From assembly GCA_963691815.1 (NCBI GenBank), contig OY829648.1:29057383-29121382 (forward strand): 64,000 nt of DNA, written 5' to 3'. Below, one piece after another: positions 29,270 to 39,445 of this stretch (positions are counted from its first letter, which is position 1; each line of letters begins with the position of its first letter). A program made the translations under genes and the position numbers. The notes beneath the pieces were generated by a model. It was given only the letters and a program-made list of their open reading frames with translations, did no database searches and was not told the origin of the DNA. The stretch is from Echiichthys vipera (Eukaryota; Chordata; Actinopteri; Perciformes; Trachinidae).

Positions 29270-30205
29270 ATGCTCTGTATACTTTTACTTTGGTTAAATT
29301 TTAAATACATGACTGTATCTCGACCTGGGACTTTCTACACTGTTGTCCTGCTACTTAATGTAAAATATTAAAGTCCCTGTCCATCACATCATGGATCACA
29401 TTACCGTTATTAAGACACCGCATGGCTGTACATTTTAGAATTGATTTTAAAGTCATTTTACTAGTTAAAGCTCTCGGTTGCCCCTCCATAATTTAAATAC
29501 TTTCTTTCATTTTTCCCCAGACAGTTCAGTAAGATCCTCCACTTTTTTCTTTTAAATGTCCTTATATGTCCCACAGAAGTACGGGTTTGATGTCCATAAA
29601 CTGGTCACTGCCTCTGGATATTACAATGGCATGCTTCCTCTGTATTTATTTAAACTATCTTCTGTCTTTTTTATTGAATTTATTAGAAAAGCTAGAGAAT
29701 GACAGGAAAAGGGACAGAGAGAAGGGGGGCGGAAGGGCCGAGGGTCAGTGACTCAGCCGACACGGGGCGCACGCTCCACCGGGTGAGCCAGAGGTCAACC
29801 CACTTTCTGTACTTTCAAAAGGAAATTAAAGACCTACCTTTTTGGATATTAGAACGGCATGCTCTCTGTTTTTAAAAGGAAATTAAAGCCCTATCTTTTT
29901 GGATAATAGGATGGCATGCTCTGCCTGGACCTTTGAAAGGAAATTAAAGGTCCATCCTTTTTACACAGGCTTTAAAGTTACAGCCTTAGTTTTTACATAT
30001 TAATCGTTGTTTATACATTATTTTGAACCCTGGTTTATTTTATTCTACTGCTTTTTTAAATGTTTATTTATTAGCATTTTCAACATAGCATTGTTTCATT
30101 TTAATTGTTGTTTATTTGTCTGTTTCAATTTTGCTCTTTGAAGTACTTTGGGCTGCATGCTCGTAAGAAAGGTGCTAAATATATAAAGTTGAGTTGAATA
30201 AAATA
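29270..30205 (+). mobile_element. Second LINE 3' fragment with a tandem triplication
   Basis: In + orientation the 3' end reads ACTTTGGGCTGCATG, then TATATAAAGTTGAGTTGAAT, typical of fish LINE tails. At 29808-29965 a unit of about 62 bp occurs three times. Its first copy codes TFKRKLKTYLF, the C-terminal LINE ORF2 pattern, and each copy keeps AAGGAAATTAAAG. A SINE-like insertion lies at about 29695-29805. Confidence 0.55.
29695..29805 (-). repeat. tRNA-like SINE fragment
   Basis: On the minus strand it reads CTGGCTCACCCGGTGGAGCG, which resembles a tRNA A box, followed by GTGTCGGCTGAGTCACTGAC. It lies inside the LINE fragment. The family is not recognised with certainty. Confidence 0.4.
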
Positions 30206-30548
30206 GAATGTGGAATAAACTGGAAGTGGCATGAATCCACTTCAAATATACAGCACTATGAACAGTATTGACAGTGTGTAGGAGCACACTATAATATACA
30301 GTATGAACATAGTAAGCAATGCAGGTATAAATAAAGGGCAGAGTGTTATTACATATAATACTCACAGTAGATCATATATACAGAGTAAACAGCTGCAGGT
30401 TTGATATGAATACGGTGGTTCTGAAAAGGGCGGGGACAGATGCTTGGGCCAGTTGACAGGTTGAAGATATCAGTCAGCTGCCCTTCTCAGGCTCTGAGCA
30501 CACGTCAGGATGCGATGAGGGCCACCAGCTGTACACCCATTTATCCTG

Positions 30549-30572
30549 CGGGGGGGGGGGGGGGGGGGGGGG
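30549..30572. repeat. Poly-G run
   Basis: About 24 consecutive G on the + strand. It could form G-quadruplex-like structures and is a likely site of sequencing or assembly error. Confidence 0.9.
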
Positions 30573-30924
30573 TGATGGGCTGGTGGTCGCCAGGGAGCAC
30601 AGTCTTGACGGTCGGTCGCCTCCTGGCTGTCCCTGACAAAGTGTGCAAAGATGGCAGTACAGAGGGGATTCAGGATTCCAGAGGGAGAAAGAACAAATCC
30701 AGAATAAGTGGATCATAATGAAAAACACGACTAAAGAGAAGGAAAGAGTTCACGAGTGAGGGTAAAATAGTGTGGAATGGACAGGCCTTTGGTGCAGAGG
30801 TCATGGTTATTATTGTTACCGTTACCATTCAGTCTACACTCCAACCGTCACCTATGGCAGGAGCTCTATTTATTAGGAATAGCCCGATGCCACTATTGTT
30901 TGTGATTTTTTTTTTATAGATTAT

Positions 30925-31105
30925 TTTCTGTCAGTTTTTCAAGCGTCTTTATTACTAATGACAGATATTAAATGGGGTGAGAGAGAGAGGAGACATGCAG
31001 CAAAGGGCCGCAGGTCGGAGTCGATCCTTCGGCCGCTGCCTGGAGGACCATCAGCCTCTTTACATGGGGCAACTGCTCCAACTCTCAGCCACCGGCCGCC
31101 CCCAT
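30925..31105 (-). repeat. tRNA-derived SINE, family with CCCCATGTAAAGAGGCTG, copy 1
   Basis: On the minus strand: a GGTGGCTGAGAGTTGGAGC head, then CCCCATGTAAAGAGGCTG, a B-box-like GATCGACTCCGACC, CCTTTGCTGCATGTCTCC and the tail AATAAAGACGCTTGAAAAAC. The same family occurs at 48.24 kb (+ strand) and 60.55 kb (minus strand, head only). Confidence 0.75.
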
Positions 31106-32090
31106 TTGTGATATTTAAAATGACATACTTGTTCCACATATTTGTCCGTTGTGTCTTAAAGGTACACACATTCTATACATCGATATTTGTGAGAACACTC
31201 ATTGACAATGATGACCCTGATCATAAACCTGATTCCACCTTAAAAAACCACCAACCTTAACCCCCAAACAGACCTTTAAAAAAGTGAGGACACACACACG
31301 CATGCACGCACGCACGCAGGCAGGCAGGCGGATCCGTAAACAGCAGAGGAAGGTGGAGAAATGTGCTCCTTGTGGAAACAGACGCAGCCAGGTGGATCTC
31401 TCCTGGGTATTGACCCAGGTCATATCGGAATAGTCATGACCAGGGGTTAACCCTTTTGACTGGCTCTGTTTTGAATTGAAAAAAGAAGGGTTGAAGAAGA
31501 GGCAGAAGACCCTGGTCTGACCCTGGTCATCGGGGGGTAAGATAAAGGGTGAGACTCCGGAGGCAGCTCGGAGCAGAGTGGCTGCTCCTTTACGTTGAAA
31601 GGTGCCAGTAGGTGGAGGTGGTTCGGACGTCTTATCGGGACGCCTCGTGGGCATGTCCAACTGGAAAAGTGGGCCCCATGAAAGCGGATGGATGGACTAC
31701 TTAATTGTAATCATAAAACATTTTTAATATGTAAGAAACAAGGATACAAGCAATGACATACCATAATACTGACAAATGGATCAGGTGTTCCTGTGCCGAT
31801 TAATCATTAAAATCTCAAAACAAAGTGTGGCATGTTCTGAACACAAGGCAGACATTTGTATCCTTTGGTTAACGATGCAATTAAGAACTAATTTTCTTCC
31901 TCTAAATCATTTCTAAATGAGACAATCTTAAAGTTAAATAAACAAAACATCCAACTGAAGGTAGTGGTGGTACGGTAGCTGCATCAATGTGTGTGCTGGA
32001 GCAGTGCAGAGTCAGTTCTGTCTGTGCACTGAAGAGGGAGCCACGACTGCAAACAGCCAGTGCAGGGACACTGTCGGACATGTCTGACCA

Positions 32091-35000
32091 TTAGGAAAAC
32101 TTGGCTGCCTGGGGGGGCGGTCCCAGGAATCCTCCGGCCTGCTTTGTTGCAGCTCTGGAGGGCGCCAGACCCAGCATCTTCTGAATGTTCTGGAGAAAAA
32201 AAAACAAAGAACAAAACCGCTCAGAAATGAAAGTTTATAAAGAGCAGGTGTAAACACAAATTTAAAGCTGTAATTTCATTTTGATAGAATACTTATTTGA
32301 GATTTCCATTTTTCTCACTGTGCCCAAACCCAAGCAAAGACAAAACCAACAATGAATGTCTTCTTCTACCAAGTACTGTGTGTGTGCAGCCTGATTTATC
32401 TTATCCCTCTGTGCCACAGAGAACACACATCATGAGCCACAGTGTTTCACTGGGGGACCTTTATTACGATGAACATGGCCACTGTAGTTTATTTTAAGGT
32501 CAATCTCACATACACCATTCTGCTGCCGTAGATAATCACTACAATACTCAATGACAATGGCAACAATACGATACGTATCGCAATACATGACGTTGATTTT
32601 ACCACGGACTTCCTGAACTGATTCGAGTCCCAAACTAGGTTCGGAGTCTGTTAGACGGACCCAAGGGAATGCTACCATAGCAGCAGAGCATTATCTCCAT
32701 GCACAGTAGATCATGGGACAGGTAGTTTTTTTCTTGAAATATTGTGATTTAAACTATTTCAATTATAACTATTTACAGGGTTCCTACACAAAATTGCAGA
32801 CCTTTTCAGAATCAAATTTCCATCGATATTAAACATCTGAATACCAATTGTTAGATAATTATGTCAATAAATAGTTACAAAATCCAACTTTAACACATAT
32901 GTTTAATACGGACTAGGTTTGCCATTATGTTGCTTAGTAACAAGAAATTTTACCTATGTATTGTAGCTCATATAAGTGAATGAACTCCAAACTAAGACAT
33001 GTTCAACGTACAGCATTTTATTCCAGCTAAATGCTAAAAGAGTGAAATGAATAACTGTGAACCTGTAACACTACAGAGAGGAACAGTAGAGATGAACCAT
33101 TAACCAGGAAACTACAAAAGAAAACACAAGGCTGTGCTTCATTGGCTTTAGATGGAGTAATACTGTAAATCAATAAAATAAGGATAAATACAAATAAATC
33201 ATGAATAAAATGTAGACGACAAATAGGTTTGCGCGGCCAGCGGAAACCATGGTAACCTGACACCATTCTAAAGCCATTTGATTAGTTTAATATCATCTAC
33301 AGGCCGGATGGGTTGCGTTAGTAAACTCGTTTTGATTTGTATATATTTATATATTTTATTTTTAGAAAGAGAGATAATACCCTGGAAAAAAACCACAAAC
33401 ATTTTTCCATACTCTTTTTCCAGACTTATCCAGACCTGGAAATGACTCAAATTAATCCCATATTTTTCCATACTGCGAAGGAACCCTGTATTTATTCTCC
33501 TAGTCTCAGAGAACACAGATGGAATGAATTAAAGCCTATTTTCAATGTTCAGAAAGTTTTGATCATGAGTAGAAATGTTGCTGAAACACATTAAAACCCA
33601 GGGGTTTATGAATTAATTAAAATTAATAAAAGTAGTATTGACATGGACAGATGCCAAGAGGTTACTTCCCTAAACAAAATACACAAAGAAGGACAAAATA
33701 GTAGGGTCAATCATGACCACACGTGTGTTGACTCAGCGGAGATAACATTAAAAAAGAAAAGTTCATCTACAAGAGAATAAATATTTTATAGTGATACAGA
33801 TCGCCTGACATCCTTCTATTCAGTTAATCCACTTTTTTTATATTTTGAATTGTCACATGGAGCCTGAATTTTGTGTTTTCCTTTACATAAATATATTTCC
33901 ACCATAAATTGGAGAACAAACGTTCAGCAGAATGCAGGTCACTGCGTTTTTGCTGTCCAGTGACATACAGTAAAAGGCATCAACCCCACCCTAGGTCGAC
34001 AGTTGTTCAGAGTGTTACCTGTCTGATGGACATGGTGCAGAGGATGTAGAGGAAGATAAAGGAGCAGTCGGTGTAGTCCTCGCCCAGCAGGTTGCGATGT
34101 GACAGTCCCTGGATGTAGGACAGCGGCACAAACGGCAATTTGGCCACTACCCTTCCATCAAAGCTGAGCAAGACAGAAGACGAGACAGTGGGGATAGCTT
34201 AAGGGCAGGTTTAAAATAGTGGAGTGATGAAGTTTGCTATGAATACATCATATGTTCTTTGCTAAAATGCAAACAAACATTCCTGGTCTCTCGATGACCA
34301 ATGAAGATGTAGGCTACAGCCACACTAGTGCATTGTTACCTCCAAATACTCGTGTTACTTTCGAGATTCTTTTTGTTTTGAAACACTATTTTAGAATGAA
34401 AGCGTAGCAGTGTGGATGTAAAGCTGCGTTCACACCGGGCAGGGACAGATGCGACAAAAGGACATTTTCGCTCGAAAATGTGGCCCGACAGCCAATCAGC
34501 ATTGGCTGCCATCCCGCGTTGGCCAATCAGAAGAGTAGACTAGCTGCAGTCCCAAAGCCTCCAATGGCCCCTAGTTGTTTTGACACAGCACCACCCACCA
34601 ACGAGCAACCGGCAGCCAGCTAACAGCAGCTTGGTGTGCTCAGGGGAGATCGGGGCAGAGGCCTCGCTAGTGGGGTTGCTAGCTGCGGCCCTTAGCGAGA
34701 CTAGCATCCCAACTAACGAGACCAAAGCCTCACTAGCGGGGCTTCTAGCTGCCACCTCTAGCGAGAGCAGCCAGTTTACTGGTTGGCGTCATCATCAGAA
34801 TTCACGCGTTTGGAGCGCCGCGTTTGGAGCGCCGCGTTTGGAGCGCCGCGTTTGGAGCGCTGGTCCAAATTTGATCATGCGACACATTACTCGCGTTTCA
34901 AACGATTTATCGTGCGCAGCTTAAAAATCCTCACCTTTTGAACCTTTCTTTGTGTTGTGTTTGTTACACTTACATGGAGTTGAACATGCCCATCAGCGCT

Positions 35001-36876
35001 GTAAAGCAGAAGCCGATGGCGAACATGGACTTCATGCGCACCTAAAAACAAACAGGAAATAGAAATTTGGAATTGGATTACATTTGACTAGAGTTTGGAA
35101 ATACCGACACATTCAAATATCACAGGCATGATCTCATTTCATATGACAATATATGATGATGGATTACACTGAGCTTAAGCATTATATATTTATCGTGTCT
35201 CACCATAGACAAGTCTCTGTTGTTGTTCTTCAGTTTCTCTTCTTGTCTTTCTGTAATACATTCAGAGGCATGTGTCATGTGTTAAGGAATACTGTCGAAG
35301 AAGAGGGTTCATAACAGCAGAATGTTGAGGTTTTTCCTTTTAATTGAGCAATGTTTGCTTAAACCTTCTTCAGTTTCTTTTGCAGCTCCTTACCAATTTT
35401 CTTCTTCTGTTGACGTCCTGCAGATTCTGTGATGGTTTCCTTCTTCTTCTCAACTATCATCAAACAAGCAACAGAGAACACATTAAACTGTCAGAAATGG
35501 AAAACTGTCAGTGTAGAAGTAACAGTAGTTTGAGGTTTACATGAGAGTTACTTACGTTTTTTGCTTTGTTTTTCCACTTCAGCCTTCAGCCGCTTGTACT
35601 TTTCAGTGCGATACACTAAAACCCAGGTGATCCCTGAAGAGACAATCAGAAGAAGTTTATTAAATGATACCATTGCCATTGTGGTGTAAAATACACGGTG
35701 AGATGATATTTGGTCAGAGTTTTCCAGTGTGAGGCTTTATTTATTGATTATTTTAACCAGTAAGCAGTTTTTCATCACATATCACAATATACAGTTACAT
35801 ACACATCAATTGAGAATTTACATTTTGCAGTCCTAGAGAAACACTAACACCCTGGAGTTGTGTGGAGGTATGCGTTTGTTTACATTGTGAAACTTTTCCT
35901 TGTAGAATCAGTCATGTTAATAAAGAGATCAGCTTGTCGAAGACCAATACCAGACTGTAAAAAACATTTGTGTGGCCTTCTCGGTTTATTGGTTTTCTGT
36001 CTGAGTAGAACTGAAAGTCACATGCTGACCTGTATTCAAACTAATTGGTAGTACTGTTATATATATGCTTAATGTATGTACATACACTCCTAAAATCACA
36101 TATCTAAAAAGATATGGTGGATTTGGGTTTCCAGGGCCTTTAATTCAGAAGTTATGCTCTTGGGAATGCACAGAGACAATTAGCAAATATAAATGAAAGG
36201 GATATTATTGGATGTTCCTGCATTTAAGAGTTTGCTTTTCAGCAGCTGAATTTAAAGGCGGTGTCAAAGGGCACTTTAAAAATGAGCTACAAAATAACTT
36301 TTACGAAGAAAAAACATGTGGCAACCATGGGTGACAACAACCCCTTTCTTGGGAAACTCCAATCAATGAGAATAGGAGCATAAATGCCCACTATCAGAGT
36401 CACATTAACTTAGAACAAAACAACCTAAACAGCCGTTTTAACTTGAACGATTTAATTAGGATGGGTGAAATGCAGAGGACGAGTTTCCAAGAGGAAACAG
36501 ATAAAGCAAAATTATTAGCGCACTGTTTATTTATGAAAGTTTAACCGGAAGTGGTATTGCTCGCTGTCTATGTTCTGACCTCTGACTTGTTAACGTCGAG
36601 CATTAGCTTGGTTAGCTAAATTCGCGAGCATGCTAGCATGCCGCTGTTCCCCGAAAGTACTGAAAGTAGCAGTTATGCAATATTATTAACGTTAACAACA
36701 TTTTACCGCTACCTAACCAATGACGGTGTACAACGTATGCTTTTCAGTGTGTTTCCTTGACGATAGTAAAATGCATTCGTGCCTGTCTGAGGTGGATTTC
36801 ACTCACCTTCGGCTAACAGCGCTGTACAAACAGAGATGAACACGATCAGAATAGTGTCCGCGAACATGGTGCTCAT
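32091..36876 (-). CDS. tmco1: TMCO1, ER membrane protein of the calcium-load-activated channel, 7 exons, 188 aa
   Basis: TMCO1 is an ER membrane protein of the Oxa1/EMC3 superfamily. It is reported as a calcium-load-activated channel and as part of a ribosome-associated translocon. Coding exons 5' to 3': 36807-36876, 35556-35633, 35394-35453, 35204-35250, 34974-35041, 34019-34163 and 32091-32189, 567 nt in all, every junction in phase. The protein starts MSTMFADTILIVFISVC (first membrane segment, residues about 5-30). It has a Lys/Glu-rich coiled coil (about 33-88, with KLEKKKETITESAGRQQKKK), further hydrophobic segments near 91-108 and 137-153, and the tail RAATKQAGGFLGPPPQAAKF. Length equals the human protein (188). 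Two introns are large: intron 5 holds a TAA-flanked MITE and intron 6 a palindromic repeat. It is divergent from UCK2 and downstream of ALDH9A1, as in human 1q24. Confidence 0.97.
32775..33492. mobile_element. Probable MITE in the last TMCO1 intron
   Basis: CAGGGTTCCTACAC on the left and CAGGGTTCCTTCGCAG on the right (opposite strand) form short terminal inverted repeats, and TATTTA occurs immediately outside both. The interior is A/T rich without coding content. The ends suggest hAT type, though the 6-bp flank is shorter than the usual 8. Confidence 0.5.
34422..34921. mobile_element. TAA-flanked 500-bp MITE in TMCO1 intron 5
   Basis: Ends are AGCTGCGTTCACACC on the left and AGCTGCGCACGATAAAT on the right (opposite strand), with TAA outside both (34419-34421 and 34922-34924). 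It contains GCCAATCAGCATTGGCTGCC and a perfect 4 x 14-bp GC-rich tandem repeat at 34805-34860. The TAA flanks point to a PIF/Harbinger-type origin. Confidence 0.6.
34805..34860. repeat. 4 x 14-bp tandem repeat
   Basis: Four perfect copies of CGCGTTTGGAGCGC, itself rich in CpG, within the MITE of TMCO1 intron 5. Confidence 0.95.
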
Positions 36877-37213
36877 GGTGCTGAGTCCCGTTTATCAGAC
36901 CGCACAGACCAATAATACAGTGTGTTATTACAGATTATATATGGAACCACATAAGCACATTACACCGGTCAGTTTCACAGGGCTCTGTAGGGCTCTGTCA
37001 GCATTAGAGAGAGGTCATGGGAAAAGTACTTCCGGTTCAACGGTCTCAACAGAAATGGTTTCATGTTTAAACAATGATTATAACTGACACTGTTTGAGGT
37101 TTGTTGACTTGGCCACTGTCATTTTTTAAGACTGAAGTGTGAGGTGAGGGACTTTTTTATTTTATTGAAAAGATACAATATAAACGTTTCTTTTCTTACA
37201 TGTTCCATACACA

Positions 37214-38837
37214 ATGCCAAAAAACGTAGGCTAGTCCTAAGTGTATAAACAATAATAACAATGAAAACAAAAAATCGTAGGCTAGTCCTAAATGTAGAAA
37301 CAATAATAACAAAAAACGTAGGCTTGTCCTAAATATATAAACAATAATAACAATAAAAACAACAAAAAAACGTAGGCTAGTCCTAAGTGTATAAACAATA
37401 ATAACAATAAAAACAAAAAAACGTAGGCTAGTCCTTCATGTAGAAACAATAATAACAATAAAAAAACAAGAAACGTAGGCTAGTCCTAAGTGTATAAACA
37501 ATAATAACAATGAAAACAAAAAATCGTAGGCTAGTCCTAAATGTAGAAACAATAATAACAAAAAACGTAGGCTTGTCCTAAATATATAAACAATAATAAC
37601 AATAAAAACAACAAAAAAACGTAGGCTAGTCCTAAGTGTATAAACAATAATAACAATAAAAACAAAAAAAACGTAGGCTAGTCCTTCATGTAGAAACAAT
37701 AATAACAATAAAAAACAAGAAACGTAGGCTAGTCCTAAATGTAGAAACAATGATAACAATAAAAACAAAAAACGTAGGCTAGTCCTTAATGTAGAAACAA
37801 TAATAACAAAAAACGTAGCTAGTCCTAAATGTAGAAACAATAATAAAAAATAACGTAGGCTAGTCCTAAATGTAGGAACAATAATAACAACAAAAAACAA
37901 AAAACGTAGGCTAGTCCTAAATGTATAAACAATAATAGCAAAAAAACAAAGAAACGTAGGCTAGTCCCTAATGTAGAAACAATAATAACAATAAAAACGT
38001 AGGCTAGTCCTAAATGTAGAAACAATTATAACAATAAAAAACAAAAAACGTAGGCTAGTCCTAAATGTAGAAACAATAATAACAAAAAACGTAGGCTAGT
38101 CCCTAATGTAGAAACAATAATAACAATAAAAACGTAGGCTAGTCCTAAATGTAGAAACAATTATAACAATAATAACGTAGGCTAGTCCTAAATGTAGAAA
38201 CAATAATAACAAAAAACGTATGCCAGTCTTAAATGTAGAAACAATAATAACAAAAAAACGTAGGCTAGTCCTAAATGTAGAAACAATAATTACAAAAAAC
38301 GTATGCCAGTCTTAAATGTAGAAACAATAATAACAAAAAAACGTGGGCTAGTCCTAAATGTAGAAACAATAATAACAAAAAACGTAGGCTTGTCCTAAAT
38401 ATATAAACAATAATAACAATAAAAACCACAAAAAAACGTAGGCTAGTCCTAAATGTAGAAACAATAATAACAACAAAAACAAAAAACGTAGGCTAGTCCT
38501 TTATGTGGAAACAATAATAACAACAAAAACTAAAAACGTATGCTAGTCCTAAATGTAGAAACAATAATAACAAGAAAAAACAAATAACGTATGCTAGTCC
38601 TAAATGAAGAAACAATAATAACAACAAAGAACAAAAAACGTAGGCTAGTCCTTTATGTGGAAACAATAATAACAACAAAAACTAAAAACGTATGCTAGTC
38701 CTAAATGTAGAAACAATAATAACAAGAAAAAACAAATAACGTATGCTAGTCCTAAATGAAGAAACAATAATAACAACAAAGAACAAAAAACGTAGGCTAG
38801 TCCTTAATGTAGAAACAATAATTATAACAAAAACAAA
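37214..38837. repeat. Minisatellite, roughly 35 units of 40-60 bp, with higher-order repeats
   Basis: The core CGTAGGCTAGTCCTAAATGT is followed by AGAAACAATAATAACAA and a variable A/C spacer. Unit length varies through the spacer. A block of about 249 bp starting at 37225 is repeated from 37474, and another of about 152 bp starting near 38486 is repeated from about 38638. Minus-strand translations (repeating LHLGLAYV and polyLeu) are open by chance and are not genes. Confidence 0.95.
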
Positions 38838-39373
38838 AACAACATTTATTTTTGAGTTTTAAGTTTTCCATAGTGGTCAAATATGATTTAAAATCTGAAT
38901 CTTTATAAATATAAAAATAGGGTAGTTTATAGGTCAAATGTGAGTGCTTTGCTAAGATAATCATCCAATTAATTATGTAAATTTCACCTGCCGAATATTT
39001 AGGATTTTTTACACGTCCGTCTTTGTTAGTATTACATTTTTACAAAACATTTTGAAAGGTGACTTTTGTAAAGAAACTGTGGCTGTAACAGAAAGAAGTA
39101 AAGGAATCAGTCAAATGGAGAGCTACATTTAGCCAGTCCACTGGTTTAGTCCAAACCTTTTCAAAATAAAAGCTGCAGTGCTTCACCGTAGACTGTATAA
39201 AGTGCTTCACACAATGAAAACAATTCAACACAAAGTGGCCAAAACCAATATTTGAATGTAATAAACCCAACTCTGATTTCATCATCATCATCGTTGCATC
39301 ATAATCCTCCCCACATCGCTACCATGCCTCTTCATCATGACCATCACCACATGGGAGGAGCGCGGGCACCCCC

Positions 39374-39411
39374 GTGTGTGTGTGTGTGTGTGTGGGTGTG
39401 TGTGAGTGTGT
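39374..39411. repeat. GT-rich tract before the UCK2 start
   Basis: A run of GT dinucleotides with two interruptions ends about 35 nt before the UCK2 ATG, so it may lie in the 5' UTR or the core promoter. Confidence 0.85.
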
Positions 39412-39445
39412 TTAGAGCAGGGCCGCATCGCGCTGCAGATGAAGC

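Larger units (their letters stand above)
25401..31700. other. Repeat cluster between ALDH9A1 and TMCO1
   Basis: This 6.3 kb stretch separates the ALDH9A1 5' end from the presumed TMCO1 3' UTR. It contains LINE 3' ends, a decayed Tc1 transposon, two SINE-type copies and a poly-G run, listed separately. I see no host coding exons. A (CA)n of about 9 units lies just to the left, at 25276-25293, in the putative first ALDH9A1 intron. Confidence 0.6.
36877..39445. other. Divergent intergenic region between TMCO1 and UCK2
   Basis: The two genes start back to back 2.57 kb apart. The TMCO1-proximal part up to about 37170 is unique. Then comes the 1.6 kb minisatellite. The part at 38840-39340 is unique and A/T-rich. 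A GT-rich tract precedes the UCK2 start codon. I see no TATA box placed convincingly for either gene. Confidence 0.6.

Noticed and set aside
37436..38678. Minus-strand ORFs rich in Leu and LGLAYV repeats, looking like a multi-pass membrane protein
   Set aside because: They fall entirely within the minisatellite and are open only because the repeat unit lacks stops in that frame.
37214..38837. Regularly spaced repeats that could suggest a CRISPR array
   Set aside because: The spacers are low-complexity and related to each other, unit length varies, and the surrounding genes are vertebrate.
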